Positions 26,672 through 34,251 of a DNA stretch of 64,000 bases are shown here, in pieces. The DNA lies in NCBI GenBank assembly GCA_947502635.1, contig CANNAN010000007.1, positions 124,001 through 188,000 of the forward strand, written 5' to 3'. Each line of letters starts with the position of its first letter. Within the stretch, counting starts at the first letter, position 1. The notes beneath the pieces are model-generated. The model saw only the letters and a list, made by a program, of their open reading frames with translations, was not told the origin of the DNA and made no database searches. Made by a program: the position numbers and the translations under genes. Source of the stretch: an uncultured Flavobacteriaceae bacterium. GTDB taxonomy: Bacteria; Bacteroidota; Bacteroidia; Flavobacteriales; Flavobacteriaceae.

Positions 26672-28294
26672 TTAATTATAAAAATCTTTGCACTCTTTTT
26701 TTGCTAATTCTACTTGGTGTTTAGCAAAGTACGTTCTATCGTTAATATAATCCATATAGTTTTTAGTTTTTGCTTGGGTTATTTTTAAGCCATATACTTG
26801 TTTAATATCTATTTTTCTTAATCTGTCTTTTTGCTTATCAATAGATTTTTGTGTGCTTGCAATGGATTCTTCTCGTTCTTTTATTTTACTTTTATCGTCT
26901 TCTGAAAGTGTACTTTGAGCTTTAAGTTCCTTTATAGCTTCCTGGTCCTCTTTAATATAATTCTCAGCGTGCGCAATATTGGCATTAATTTCTTTTTTCC
27001 CATCAGCTACACTCTGACTCCGTGTGAGTTTGTCTAGTTTAGTGTTTGTATCAGTAGTCTCTTTAGTATCCTTAAAAAAAGTATGCTCTAATCCTAGCAT
27101 GTGCGCTATTTCATGAGCAAAAACCGAAACATCACTTAACCCTCTGTTAAAGATAACAGTGCCTTGACTTCGTATAGGGTTTACCTGCGAAAACCCTAGA
27201 TAAAGGGGATCTATATAATTTTTATCAGTCACAAAAATAAGTGCGCCTTTATGCGTTTTACCATATTTTGCAAAATACATATCTTCTAGTTTATCTAGTA
27301 AAAATCTCGGACTTAAGTCTCTGCTATTATATCGAGTTTCATCATCTTCATCTATCGATACTGCAGGCTTTATAGTCGTCTCTTGATATTTCCAGTCTTG
27401 AAATACACCGTTTTTGCTTTTATAAAACTGCGCCCAATTGTCTTTAGTAAGATCTATAACAATACATTCTGGTGACGGTTTTATAGGCTCAATAGTGCAG
27501 TGAATACCAGCTTGAGAAAATGCTTTTTTATTTAGGCTATCTATTAATTTTGTGCCATTTGTCGCATTTTTATAGAGTGCTTGTGCATCTGTTGTTTCAG
27601 TAGCTGGGGTCGATTTAAAAACGACTGGAATAATTTTAATAGCAAGATTTTCTATAGCATTGGGACACATTTCTATTTTTCCCACTTCATCACCATTATA
27701 ATCTTGTATTATAATATATTCTGTCTGTGCAAAGGTGTTTAATGCCTTAATTTCTATATCTGAACCTTTGCTTTTTAACTTTTCTAATTTAATGGGTGGG
27801 TTGCTACTGGCATCTGTGGTTTTGTCATACACTATCTCAAAATTGGGATTTTTTACAATCGTTAAAAAATCCGTTTTTTCATCCTTTCCACTTATCAAAG
27901 GTGTTTTAATATTTACAGATGCTACCTTACCTTTAGGAAGATTAATCCAAGTAAGGGGGTAATCTTTGCCGTAGTACTGTACAATTTTATACATTTTTTT
28001 TAAGAGTGCCTGTTTTTGGGAATCAGTACCTCCTTTTATAAACTGGCTACTGGGTTCATCCAATATATGACTAATATCGGAAGTAGGTGTATTTTGAAAT
28101 TTTACAATTTTTGAAAAATTAGCATCCATCTCGCACCAGTCTATCCTATATTCTCCAGTAAATTTTGTAGGATCTATAGAGGAAGGGGTTACGGTGGCTA
28201 TATATTTTGCGGCTAGTATTGGCTGTAAGTATCGAACCAGTGTTTCTCCATCGTCAAACGTGATTCTTAAGCCCGTTTTTTTTAATTCTGCCAT
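26672..28294 (-). CDS. Metzincin-like metalloprotease, probable T6SS effector
   Basis: The 540-residue protein has no signal peptide. The zinc-binding motif HEIAHMLGLEH lies at residues 394-404 and fits HExxHxxGxxH. A Met-turn-like NYMDY follows at 512-516, the form used by pappalysin/M43-type enzymes, but about 110 residues separate the two motifs. The insert contains a charged, probably coiled-coil segment (about residues 430-495). The first 250 residues show no recognised family and may be the loading part. The ATG overlaps the stop of the TssD-like gene (TAATG), so translation is coupled. Delivery by T6SS is inferred from that coupling; protease activity is inferred from the motifs. Confidence 0.7.
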   Translation of the reverse strand: MAELKKTGLRITFDDGETLVRYLQPILAAKYIATVTPSSIDPTKFTGEYRIDWCEMDANFSKIVKFQNTPTSDISHILDEPSSQFIKGGTDSQKQALLKKMYKIVQYYGKDYPLTWINLPKGKVASVNIKTPLISGKDEKTDFLTIVKNPNFEIVYDKTTDASSNPPIKLEKLKSKGSDIEIKALNTFAQTEYIIIQDYNGDEVGKIEMCPNAIENLAIKIIPVVFKSTPATETTDAQALYKNATNGTKLIDSLNKKAFSQAGIHCTIEPIKPSPECIVIDLTKDNWAQFYKSKNGVFQDWKYQETTIKPAVSIDEDDETRYNSRDLSPRFLLDKLEDMYFAKYGKTHKGALIFVTDKNYIDPLYLGFSQVNPIRSQGTVIFNRGLSDVSVFAHEIAHMLGLEHTFFKDTKETTDTNTKLDKLTRSQSVADGKKEINANIAHAENYIKEDQEAIKELKAQSTLSEDDKSKIKEREESIASTQKSIDKQKDRLRKIDIKQVYGLKITQAKTKNYMDYINDRTYFAKHQVELAKKECKDFYN

Positions 28295-28677
28295 TAATTA
28301 TTATTTTTTTGGGTGATTACCTTTAATTCAACTTGTTCTAAATCAGAGCCAATTATAGTGCTAAAAGTATTATTAGGTAATATGCTGCCGCTATGTTCAA
28401 AATCAAACTCTGCATCATCTAAACTAAAAGTAATGTTGTCGCCTATACGATTTTCTGTTTCTATATTAACTATAATAATGTCGTCTTTTTTATAATTATC
28501 AATATGATCACCGTCTGTATTGGTTAAATAATACTTGGTGACTTTCTTCTCATCATCAGTAATGGTAGTTGCTGCGACATCATTCGATGGATACGTGACT
28601 CTCCAATACGCAGAATATTCAGTAGCGAATTGAGAATCTGCTAGACCTGCACAACTAATATGAAGTGTTTCAGTCAT
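28294..28677 (-). CDS. C-terminal part of the TssD-like protein plus extension domain (open frame with own ATG)
   Basis: From ATG 28677 this frame encodes 127 residues: the last TssD strand (ETLHISCAG) and then an extension with alternating strands (YWRVTYPSND, KYYLTNTDGD, IIIVNIETENRIGDNITFSL, LEQVELKVITQ). The extension looks like an immunoglobulin- or beta-sandwich-like domain. It is directly coupled to the effector gene, so it may be a cargo adaptor. It could be made by reinitiation, but on its own it lacks the Hcp fold. Confidence 0.5.
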   Translation of the reverse strand: MTETLHISCAGLADSQFATEYSAYWRVTYPSNDVAATTITDDEKKVTKYYLTNTDGDHIDNYKKDDIIIVNIETENRIGDNITFSLDDAEFDFEHSGSILPNNTFSTIIGSDLEQVELKVITQKNNN

Positions 28678-28710
28678 GGGCTGCGTGCCTAATGCTGTAA
28701 AATCATTTTT

Positions 28711-28989
28711 TCAATAGAGCAAATGACAATCATTAAAATAAAGCTTTCTGGTTTTACCGCCCATAATTCTTGGGTAAATATAGAGTTCCAGTTGTTTTGT
28801 TTCATTAGTCGCCGTAGCCCATTCTGCAAGATTTAAGTCTTTGCGTGTTTCTATCTTCAAATTTAGACCTTTAAAGACAGTCTTTGTTGAGGGACGTCCA
28901 CTTATACCAGATTGTTTATGAAATCCTAGATGAAAGCGAAGTACATTCACTTCTAGATCATCTATAAGCAGTTTTGCTTGTATGCTCAT
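28711..28989 (-). CDS. N-terminal part of the TssD-like protein (open frame ending at the TGA)
   Basis: The 92 residues from ATG 28989 include most strands of the Hcp-like fold (SIQAKLLIDDLEVNVLRFHL, GLNLKIETRKDLNLAEWA, KQLELYIYPRIMGGKTRKLY) and end at HLLY. The final strands lie beyond the stop, so the truncated product is unlikely to form stable hexameric rings. Confidence 0.55.
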   Translation of the reverse strand: MSIQAKLLIDDLEVNVLRFHLGFHKQSGISGRPSTKTVFKGLNLKIETRKDLNLAEWATATNETKQLELYIYPRIMGGKTRKLYFNDCHLLY

Positions 28990-29011
28990 GTATTCTGTAG
29001 ATTTTGGTTTT

Positions 29012-29019
29012 CAAATTTA
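29012..29019 (-). promoter_or_regulatory. Candidate -7 element of the TssD-effector operon
   Basis: On the minus strand TAAATTTG matches the Bacteroidota -7 consensus TAnnTTTG exactly, about 23 bases before the ATG at 28989. The -33 region 19 bases further upstream is only T-rich, so the match is partial. Confidence 0.4.
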
Positions 29020-29160
29020 AAGAAAATTACGACAGCTAAAAGATTAAATTTCGATAAATCATAGAGTTATGAGAAGTAAAAAATGCAAAAACTTGTTTAA
29101 CGCGCTCTATCCAACCTCTTTTCCTTTAGAGTGACTAAGAATTGTATCTCAGATAGCTCT

Positions 29161-29184
29161 CAAACAAACAAACAAACAAACAAA
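29161..29184. repeat. (CAAA)6 simple sequence repeat
   Basis: Six exact CAAA units, with partial units at the ends, lie about 170 bases upstream of the TssD start on its coding strand (TTTG units). It is outside any gene, so slippage would not shift a reading frame. Confidence 0.85.
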
Positions 29185-29478
29185 CACCTATGCTACTAAG
29201 ATGAACCAAGTTAGGTCACCATATAAAACGAAGAAACCCTATGGGTCTCTCACCTCCATAGGGCTTGTAAATTGCTATTATCAACAAAAAAAATTGAGGG
29301 ATTAATTAATTTTTCGAAGTGTTGATACTGTAAATATAGCTATAAGTATTGTCTTTCAACTGCGGGAAACCCGTAACACCTTTACGGGTTAATGGTACTA
29401 TTCAAGTATATCAATGGTTCTCAGAACAAAAAAAACTGGTATTTTTTACAAAAAAGTAATAAAACACTCACATTAATG

Positions 29479-30153
29479 CTAAACAAAGCCTTTTTTCCTC
29501 GCTTCATTCAATAAAGTTTCATCCTGTCCGTCGCTTACTTCAAAAATTTCTCTAAGTTGTTTTTTCCTTTTCTCAACAGCACTTAATGAAATATCCAGAT
29601 GCGATGCTAAGTTTTTAGTTTTCACGCCTTGAGACAATAAATGAAGTATTTTTCGGCTTTTATCATCAATAACAATATCACTTGTAATGCTTTTTCTAAT
29701 ATGGCTATTCACAGTACCACTATAAAATGGTGGGTTGTTAAGTACAGCTTGAAATGCACTGGCAAGTTCACTAGATGTTAAATCACTTTTAATTAAGAAT
29801 CCTTCAGGATCTATTGTTTTAATAATATTATGAATTCTAAAAGATTCATTAAACATCGTTAATATAATAATCTTACTCCTTGGCAAAATCCGACGTGCAT
29901 ATTCTGCTAAGTCTTCTCCAGAGTTCATGAGTCCATCTGTAGAGGGTGGTAAACTAATGTCTACAAATAGCACATCATAAGGAGCTTCATCTTGTATTGA
30001 TTGATCCATGTAGGCAATGGCTTCATCACAATTATTCGCAATATCAATGTCGAGCTCCTGACTTTCCTTTTTAGTAAAAAGCAAGGTGTTTTGATACCCT
30101 TCAATAATCATCGGGTGATCATCAATCATTAATATTTTTATTTTCTCAATCAT
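29479..30153 (-). CDS. NarL/FixJ-type response regulator
   Basis: The 224-residue protein has a receiver domain with acidic residues in LMIDDHP and the expected phosphorylation site D65 in VLFVDISLPP, followed by ILTMFNES (switch region) and LIKSDLTSSEL. The C-terminal LuxR-type helix-turn-helix is RKILHLLSQGVKTKNLASHL with LSAVEKRKKQLREIF. It starts 13 bases after the kinase stop codon, so the two should form one two-component system. Confidence 0.92.
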   Translation of the reverse strand: MIEKIKILMIDDHPMIIEGYQNTLLFTKKESQELDIDIANNCDEAIAYMDQSIQDEAPYDVLFVDISLPPSTDGLMNSGEDLAEYARRILPRSKIIILTMFNESFRIHNIIKTIDPEGFLIKSDLTSSELASAFQAVLNNPPFYSGTVNSHIRKSITSDIVIDDKSRKILHLLSQGVKTKNLASHLDISLSAVEKRKKQLREIFEVSDGQDETLLNEARKKGFV

Positions 30154-30166
30154 AATAAACTTTATT

Positions 30167-32029
30167 TTAGGTAATTGGGACTTTAATACTTACTGTAGTT
30201 CCTACATCTTTTTCTGAAGCTATTTCAATACTTCCATTTATCTCATTTATTCTGGAATTCATATTCTTTAACCCGATACCCGACTTTGCTTTATTAACAT
30301 CGAATCCAGCCCCATTATCAACCATTTTTAAGCAAATTACATTATTTTTTAAATTAAAACTAATATTCACCTGTGTGGCATTGGCGTGTTTATGTATATT
30401 ATGAAGAGATTCCTGAATAATTCTATAAGTGTGAATCTTATTTTTATTAGAGACCTCATCCCAGTGAATAGTATCGTCATGTTTTAATTTATACGTAAGA
30501 TTATAAGCATCGGTTTGTGTTTCTAAAAATGTTTTTATAATATCTATAAACCCAGAACCAGAAACAAAATCGGTATTTAACTCATGCGAGACTTTCCGTA
30601 TATCCTGTTCTATGGTTTTAAGTTCTTCTATATATTGTTCTCTGGTTTTTATGGCATCAGCACTATTACTCATGTTTAAACTGTCTAAACTTAAGCGTGT
30701 ACCAAACAAACGCCCTAAAACCCCATCATGCAATTCTTCAGAAATACGTTTTTTCTCTAAGGTTCTTGCTTCTTCAATACTTTCATTTTGAGACAGCATG
30801 AGATTGTAAATCTCTTCGTTTGTTTCCTGTTGTTTCTGTATAAATTTTAATTCTTTATTTTTATTTCTTTGGCTAATAACGAGGTATAATAAAAAAGAAG
30901 AGATTATTAATACCGCTGAAATTATTAAAAGCCACAACCGTTCTTTAGCAATTCGAACATTTTCTTGTTCTATCTGCTGAGTTTCAAAACGAATTCTGGC
31001 AAACTTATTTCTTATAGCACGTTCATTCTTTTGTAAACTGTCATTTAGCGTTACATATTCTTTTAAATGTTTAGCAGATATATCACCTTCTTCTATCTCA
31101 GAAAGTAATAAGAGAGATTTTAACAAATCGTCGTTATGATATTGTTCGGAGATCTCTTTTGCTTTATAAGCGTAATACTTCGCAGAGTCTTTATTCTTTT
31201 TGTCATTATAGTACTCTGCTAAATGCTGGTTAATAATAATTGAGTTATACCCCCCTGGATTAACACTATCTGTAACCTTTAAGGCTTTAAAATACAGATT
31301 AGGGAGTTGCCTATGATCTTTAGACAGATACAAGGTATGTGTATAATTATCTAAAACTAAAGCGTAAAAATCTGGCCTTTCATTGATTAAATTTTTATTC
31401 GATAATATTTCATTATAATATTTTAGAGCTTTACCATACTCCTCTATGCCTTTAAATACAAAACCTAAATTGTTTAATGAATTATCAATCTTAGACTTAT
31501 TAATACCTTTTAAACCTCTTTTAATATCTAATGATTTTTTATGGTACCTTATAGATTCTTCAAATTGACCCAACTCATTAAAAACTATTCCAAGAGTATT
31601 GTACAAAAATGATTTTCTTTCTTTTACTTTATATGTTTGCTCTAACTGTTCTAGTAAAGAAATTGCTTCAATTGAATTAACCTCACTTGCTATATAATCT
31701 TTCTGATTTCTTTGTATTTCAGCTATACCGTAAAGCGTGGCCGCAACCCCATAATTATTCTTTAAAGATTTAAAAAATTTTTCGGCTTTATAATAATGAT
31801 AATAAGCACTATCTGTCAAAGGTGTCCCTTTCCTATATAGCTCTCCTATTTTATAATGAGCATTAGCCATTTGCAATGAATCAACAACTTTACTATTTAT
31901 AACATGTTGCCTAATTGAATCAATTTTAAACTTAGGAAGATTTCCTTGAGCAAATAAACAACCTAAGTTGACTAAACAGACTATATATATGAATACATAT
32001 TTCAAAAAAGAAGAAATCAATTTCTTCAA
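30167..32029 (-). CDS. TPR-containing sensor histidine kinase (HisKA_3 type)
   Basis: The 620-residue protein has a signal-like N-terminus, about six tetratricopeptide-like repeats over residues 40-330 (for example AATLYGIAEIQRNQKDYIAS, LYNTLGIVFNELGQFEESIRY), one membrane helix near residue 360, and a kinase core. The phosphorylated histidine is H434 in RISEELHDGVLGRLFGTRLS, and the ATP-binding part includes IIQESLHNIHKHANA and DNGAGFDVNKAKSGIGLKNM. It should sense a periplasmic signal, possibly through the TPRs, and phosphorylate the downstream regulator. Confidence 0.92.
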   Translation of the reverse strand: MKKLISSFLKYVFIYIVCLVNLGCLFAQGNLPKFKIDSIRQHVINSKVVDSLQMANAHYKIGELYRKGTPLTDSAYYHYYKAEKFFKSLKNNYGVAATLYGIAEIQRNQKDYIASEVNSIEAISLLEQLEQTYKVKERKSFLYNTLGIVFNELGQFEESIRYHKKSLDIKRGLKGINKSKIDNSLNNLGFVFKGIEEYGKALKYYNEILSNKNLINERPDFYALVLDNYTHTLYLSKDHRQLPNLYFKALKVTDSVNPGGYNSIIINQHLAEYYNDKKNKDSAKYYAYKAKEISEQYHNDDLLKSLLLLSEIEEGDISAKHLKEYVTLNDSLQKNERAIRNKFARIRFETQQIEQENVRIAKERLWLLIISAVLIISSFLLYLVISQRNKNKELKFIQKQQETNEEIYNLMLSQNESIEEARTLEKKRISEELHDGVLGRLFGTRLSLDSLNMSNSADAIKTREQYIEELKTIEQDIRKVSHELNTDFVSGSGFIDIIKTFLETQTDAYNLTYKLKHDDTIHWDEVSNKNKIHTYRIIQESLHNIHKHANATQVNISFNLKNNVICLKMVDNGAGFDVNKAKSGIGLKNMNSRINEINGSIEIASEKDVGTTVSIKVPIT

Positions 32030-32058
32030 ATGTATTTATAATTTTTCATTTATATAAA

Positions 32059-32092
32059 TAAAAAAAACCCTAAACAATGTTTTGCTAAGGGC
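32059..32092 (-). terminator. Terminator-like hairpin between the small lipoprotein and the kinase
   Basis: On the minus strand, GCCCT and AAAC arms pair with GTTT and AGGG around a bulge (CCCT at 32068-32071 pairs with AGGG at 32088-32091), followed by eight T residues. It lies between the lipoprotein stop and the kinase start, so it could terminate or attenuate transcription into the kinase operon. Confidence 0.5.
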
Positions 32093-32116
32093 TTCTATAA
32101 TTATTTTTGACTTAAA

Positions 32117-32275
32117 TTAGTCTCCTTGTTGTCCTCCAGTAATTGGTGCTACAGGTATCTGAGTTGTTGTATCACCTGCTCTTAAAACGTCATCTTCATT
32201 TAAATCTTGTTTAGTACATGATGCTAATGTTGCGAAAAGTATTGCTACGAATAAAGTAATTTTTAGGGCTTTCAT
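32117..32275 (-). CDS. Small lipoprotein-like protein (52 residues)
   Basis: From the ATG at 32275 the product is 52 residues: a signal sequence (KALKITLFVAILFATLAS) with cysteine in the lipobox LASC, then a short acidic and polar tail (TKQDLNEDDVLRAGDTTTQI). A longer start at 32317 would spoil the signal. Function is unknown. The distance and the terminator-like hairpin suggest its own transcript, in front of the TPR kinase; it may be part of the same sensing unit, but this is a guess. Confidence 0.6.
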   Translation of the reverse strand: MKALKITLFVAILFATLASCTKQDLNEDDVLRAGDTTTQIPVAPITGGQQGD

Positions 32276-32317
32276 AATTTTTGATTTTAAGGTTATTATT
32301 ATTGCTATTTTTCTCAA

Positions 32318-32619
32318 TTATTTAAAATAAAAATGATTAGACTAAGGCATTAAAAAAAATGACTTAGACGAGGGAAAAATGGATAATTAACTTAAAATCG
32401 AATGCACAAAAACACAGCGATTCTTTAAAATATTTTTTTGAGGGAATAAAAAATGAATTAATGCGTCTTTGAAGAACTTAGGGATATTTGGGGTCGCTCT
32501 GTAAGACGCGGTAAAATTGGTTAAACTACATTTGTTAAAGAAATAAAATCGATGAAATGTATTATTTTATCGACATAATACAAATTGAGTCATTTTTGTT
32601 GTTGATAACCTGTTAAAAA
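32318..32619. other. Intergenic stretch with nothing clearly recognised
   Basis: This roughly 300-base AT-rich gap lies between the LacI stop codon and the small lipoprotein start, with both genes on the minus strand. A weak TCGAT/ATCGA inverted pair (32549-32573) is all I can see. No gene or tRNA. Confidence 0.4.
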
Positions 32620-33627
32620 CTATTTTAGAGTAGACTTGCTTTTAATAAGACTTGTTTTCACAATCTTGGTTTTTACATCTTCATTTAAGTGCATGTTTTC
32701 TAACCTATTAATTAACAATTGAGCTGCATTGGCTCCAATAATTTTTGCATGTTGCCTGATAGTTGTTAATTTTGGAAGTGTATGATTAGAATCTGCTTTA
32801 CTAGCAAAACCAATAACAGAAATGTCTTTCGGGACTTTTAAACCCAAATTAACAGCTGTATTAAGGGCTATAATGCCAGAAGAACTATCTGCAGCAATGA
32901 CCGCATCAACGGTTTTATTCTTTTTAAAGAAAGATTTTATTTTTTTCTGATGGTCGTCTTTCTTTTTTATTTTTAAAACCAAAGGCACTTGGTTGTTATC
33001 TTCTAAGATGGCTTTATTATAACCTCTTTCCCGTAATTTACCAACACTTAAATCATTAATATTACTAATAAAAACAATGTTTTTACGGTTTTCAAGAAGC
33101 AAGTCTTTTGTGGCATTATAGGTGGCATCAAAATCATCTACAATAACTTTATCGCATAACACATCATGCGCCACTCTATCAAACATAACAATAGGCAAAC
33201 CTTGATTGATGGTTTTCTTAAAATGGTCTATTTCGTTCTTAATTTGAGTCTCTTCTGCAACCGACAATATAAATCCATCTACACTACCATTTGCCAGTAA
33301 CTTTAAACTTTCTTTTTCCTTTTCTAAAGATTCGTTAGATATGCATGTAATAATATTATAGCCCAAATTAGTCGCTTCTCTTTCAATACCAAACAACACT
33401 TTAGCCAAAAAATGATTAAGTATATTAGGGATTATTACACCAATGGTTTTTGTTTTATTTTGCTTTAGACTTAAGGCTACCTTGTTTGGCGTGTAATTAT
33501 ATAACTCAGCAAGCTCTTTAACACGTTTAACCGTATCTTCCCCAATTTCTTCACTATTATTTAACGCTTTTGAAACCGTAGAAATAGAAACGTTTAACTC
33601 TTTTGCCAACTGTTTTAAAGTAACCAT
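32620..33627 (-). CDS. LacI family transcriptional regulator
   Basis: The 335-residue protein has the LacI layout. The N-terminal helix-turn-helix is VTLKQLAKELNVSISTVSKA, followed by the hinge ELYNYTPNKVALSLKQNKTK. The ligand-binding domain starts TIGVIIPNILNHFLAKVLFG and includes a sugar-binding-type loop VIAADSSSGIIALNTA. A MFS sugar transporter and a peptidase are nearby on the other strand, so a sugar-responsive repressor role is reasonable. It may regulate itself through the palindrome overlapping its promoter. Confidence 0.92.
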   Translation of the reverse strand: MVTLKQLAKELNVSISTVSKALNNSEEIGEDTVKRVKELAELYNYTPNKVALSLKQNKTKTIGVIIPNILNHFLAKVLFGIEREATNLGYNIITCISNESLEKEKESLKLLANGSVDGFILSVAEETQIKNEIDHFKKTINQGLPIVMFDRVAHDVLCDKVIVDDFDATYNATKDLLLENRKNIVFISNINDLSVGKLRERGYNKAILEDNNQVPLVLKIKKKDDHQKKIKSFFKKNKTVDAVIAADSSSGIIALNTAVNLGLKVPKDISVIGFASKADSNHTLPKLTTIRQHAKIIGANAAQLLINRLENMHLNEDVKTKIVKTSLIKSKSTLK

Positions 33628-33659
33628 ACTATTTTACATATAAATTATAAGTACTGCAA

Positions 33660-33682
33660 TTTACAAAATTACTCTTTGTAAA
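33660..33682 (-). promoter_or_regulatory. Candidate LacI promoter with overlapping palindromic operator
   Basis: Eight-base arms TTTACAAA (33660-33667) and TTTGTAAA (33675-33682) form a perfect dyad. On the minus strand TAATTTTG (33664-33671) matches the -7 consensus exactly and sits inside the dyad, about 37 bases before the LacI start. Overlap of operator and promoter would allow autorepression. Confidence 0.45.
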
Positions 33683-33925
33683 TAGTTTAATTAAGACGAT
33701 TGGGTGTTTTTAGGTTCTATATAGTAGAATTGCAAGAATATAGGAAAGTTAAAAGTTATCTTTTTTAAGAAAAGAACAGAAAACAGAGGTGTATAATAAG
33801 ATATTTCAAATAAAAACGTGCTTATATTTAGACTAACCAGCTTGATAATTATAGGCAAATATGAGCTAAAATTTTATTCAATTAGTAACGTTGATAAAAA
33901 CAAGAAGCTTTACAGCTATTAATAT

Positions 33926-34069
33926 TTAAGATTTCCCAAGTATTCTAAACATACCTGTACCACAAGTTGGGCAACTACCTTTCATAGCTTTTCTTCCATT
34001 TTTCATAGTCACTTCGTTGGCATCTTTAATTTCTTTTTTGTCTTTACACTTTACACAATATCCCTCCAT
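33926..34069 (-). CDS. DUF5679-like zinc-ribbon small protein (47 residues)
   Basis: Read on the minus strand from ATG 34069, the product is MEGYCVKCKDKKEIKDANEV and continues TMKNGRKAMKGSCPTCGTGM. The cysteine pairs CVKC and CPTC form a four-cysteine zinc ribbon, and the spacing and VTMKNGRKA stretch match DUF5679. Such small proteins are widespread and uncharacterised. It is divergent from the MFS gene. It is too short for the usual open-frame threshold but its start, stop and family signature are convincing. Confidence 0.85.
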   Translation of the reverse strand: MEGYCVKCKDKKEIKDANEVTMKNGRKAMKGSCPTCGTGMFRILGKS

Positions 34070-34140
34070 GATTTTATATTTTATTTTAATTAAAATTTTA
34101 ACTCTATAAATGTAAATCTTATTCTTGATGTTGGCAAATA

Positions 34141-34164
34141 AAAAGTAGTACGAATACTACTTTT
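34141..34164. promoter_or_regulatory. Perfect ten-base-arm palindrome in the divergent region
   Basis: AAAAGTAGTA (34141-34150) and TACTACTTTT (34155-34164) are perfect inverted repeats around a four-base centre CGAA, in the region between the zinc-ribbon and MFS genes. No gene runs into it in either direction in a way that needs a terminator, so an operator or RNA leader hairpin is likelier. Confidence 0.5.
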
Positions 34165-34200
34165 TTGTAAAAAAATTAAATTTATTATTTTGATTACTAG

Positions 34201-34219
34201 GTGTTTACAAACAAAACAC
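34201..34219. promoter_or_regulatory. Second inverted repeat with a TTTACAAA half-site
   Basis: GTGTTT and AAACAC flank ACAAACA. The segment contains TTTACAAA (34204-34211), the same eight bases as one arm of the LacI promoter palindrome. It lies just upstream of the MFS promoter candidate. Confidence 0.4.
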
Positions 34220-34251
34220 AGGAGATGTAATAAATCTTTCTCACAGAATGC

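Larger units (their letters stand above)
28294..28989 (-). pseudogene. tssD: TssD (Hcp) gene with C-terminal extension, interrupted by an in-frame TGA
   Basis: Two adjacent open frames share one reading frame, 312 bases between their starts being 104 codons. They are separated only by TGA at 28711-28713. The 11 codons after that stop read KNDFTALGTQP, then M at codon 105. The joined product resembles Bacteroidota TssD: SGRPSTK, LNLKIETRKD and LAEWATA in the first part, and the GTQPMTETLHISC strand after the stop, where TssD usually has GSxPMTxxxxISA. The full frame is 231 codons, about 100 more than the usual ~130 for TssD. Either this is a recently inactivated gene, or a readthrough, reinitiation or sequencing effect. 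Confidence 0.72.
28990..29478. other. Intergenic region upstream of the TssD gene with hairpins
   Basis: This 489-base gap separates the response regulator gene from the T6SS-like module, both on the minus strand. It holds a CAAA repeat, a hairpin with CCCTATGG arms (29237-29244 and 29256-29263), and a second with AACCCGTAA/TTACGGGTT arms (29368-29390). Neither hairpin is followed by a long T run, so they are weak terminator candidates. A candidate TssD promoter lies at the left end. Confidence 0.5.

Noticed and set aside
28711-28713. TGA as a selenocysteine codon in TssD
   Set aside because: No SECIS-like hairpin was seen just after it, TssD has no redox role, and the position normally holds a polar residue. 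A nonsense change is simpler.
29161-29184. CRISPR-like repeat
   Set aside because: Units are four bases long with no spacers. No CRISPR array was seen anywhere in the window.
29237-29263. Terminator for the response regulator gene
   Set aside because: The stem is good but no T tract follows on the minus strand, and it lies over 200 bases from the stop codon. Kept only as a hairpin in an intergenic note.
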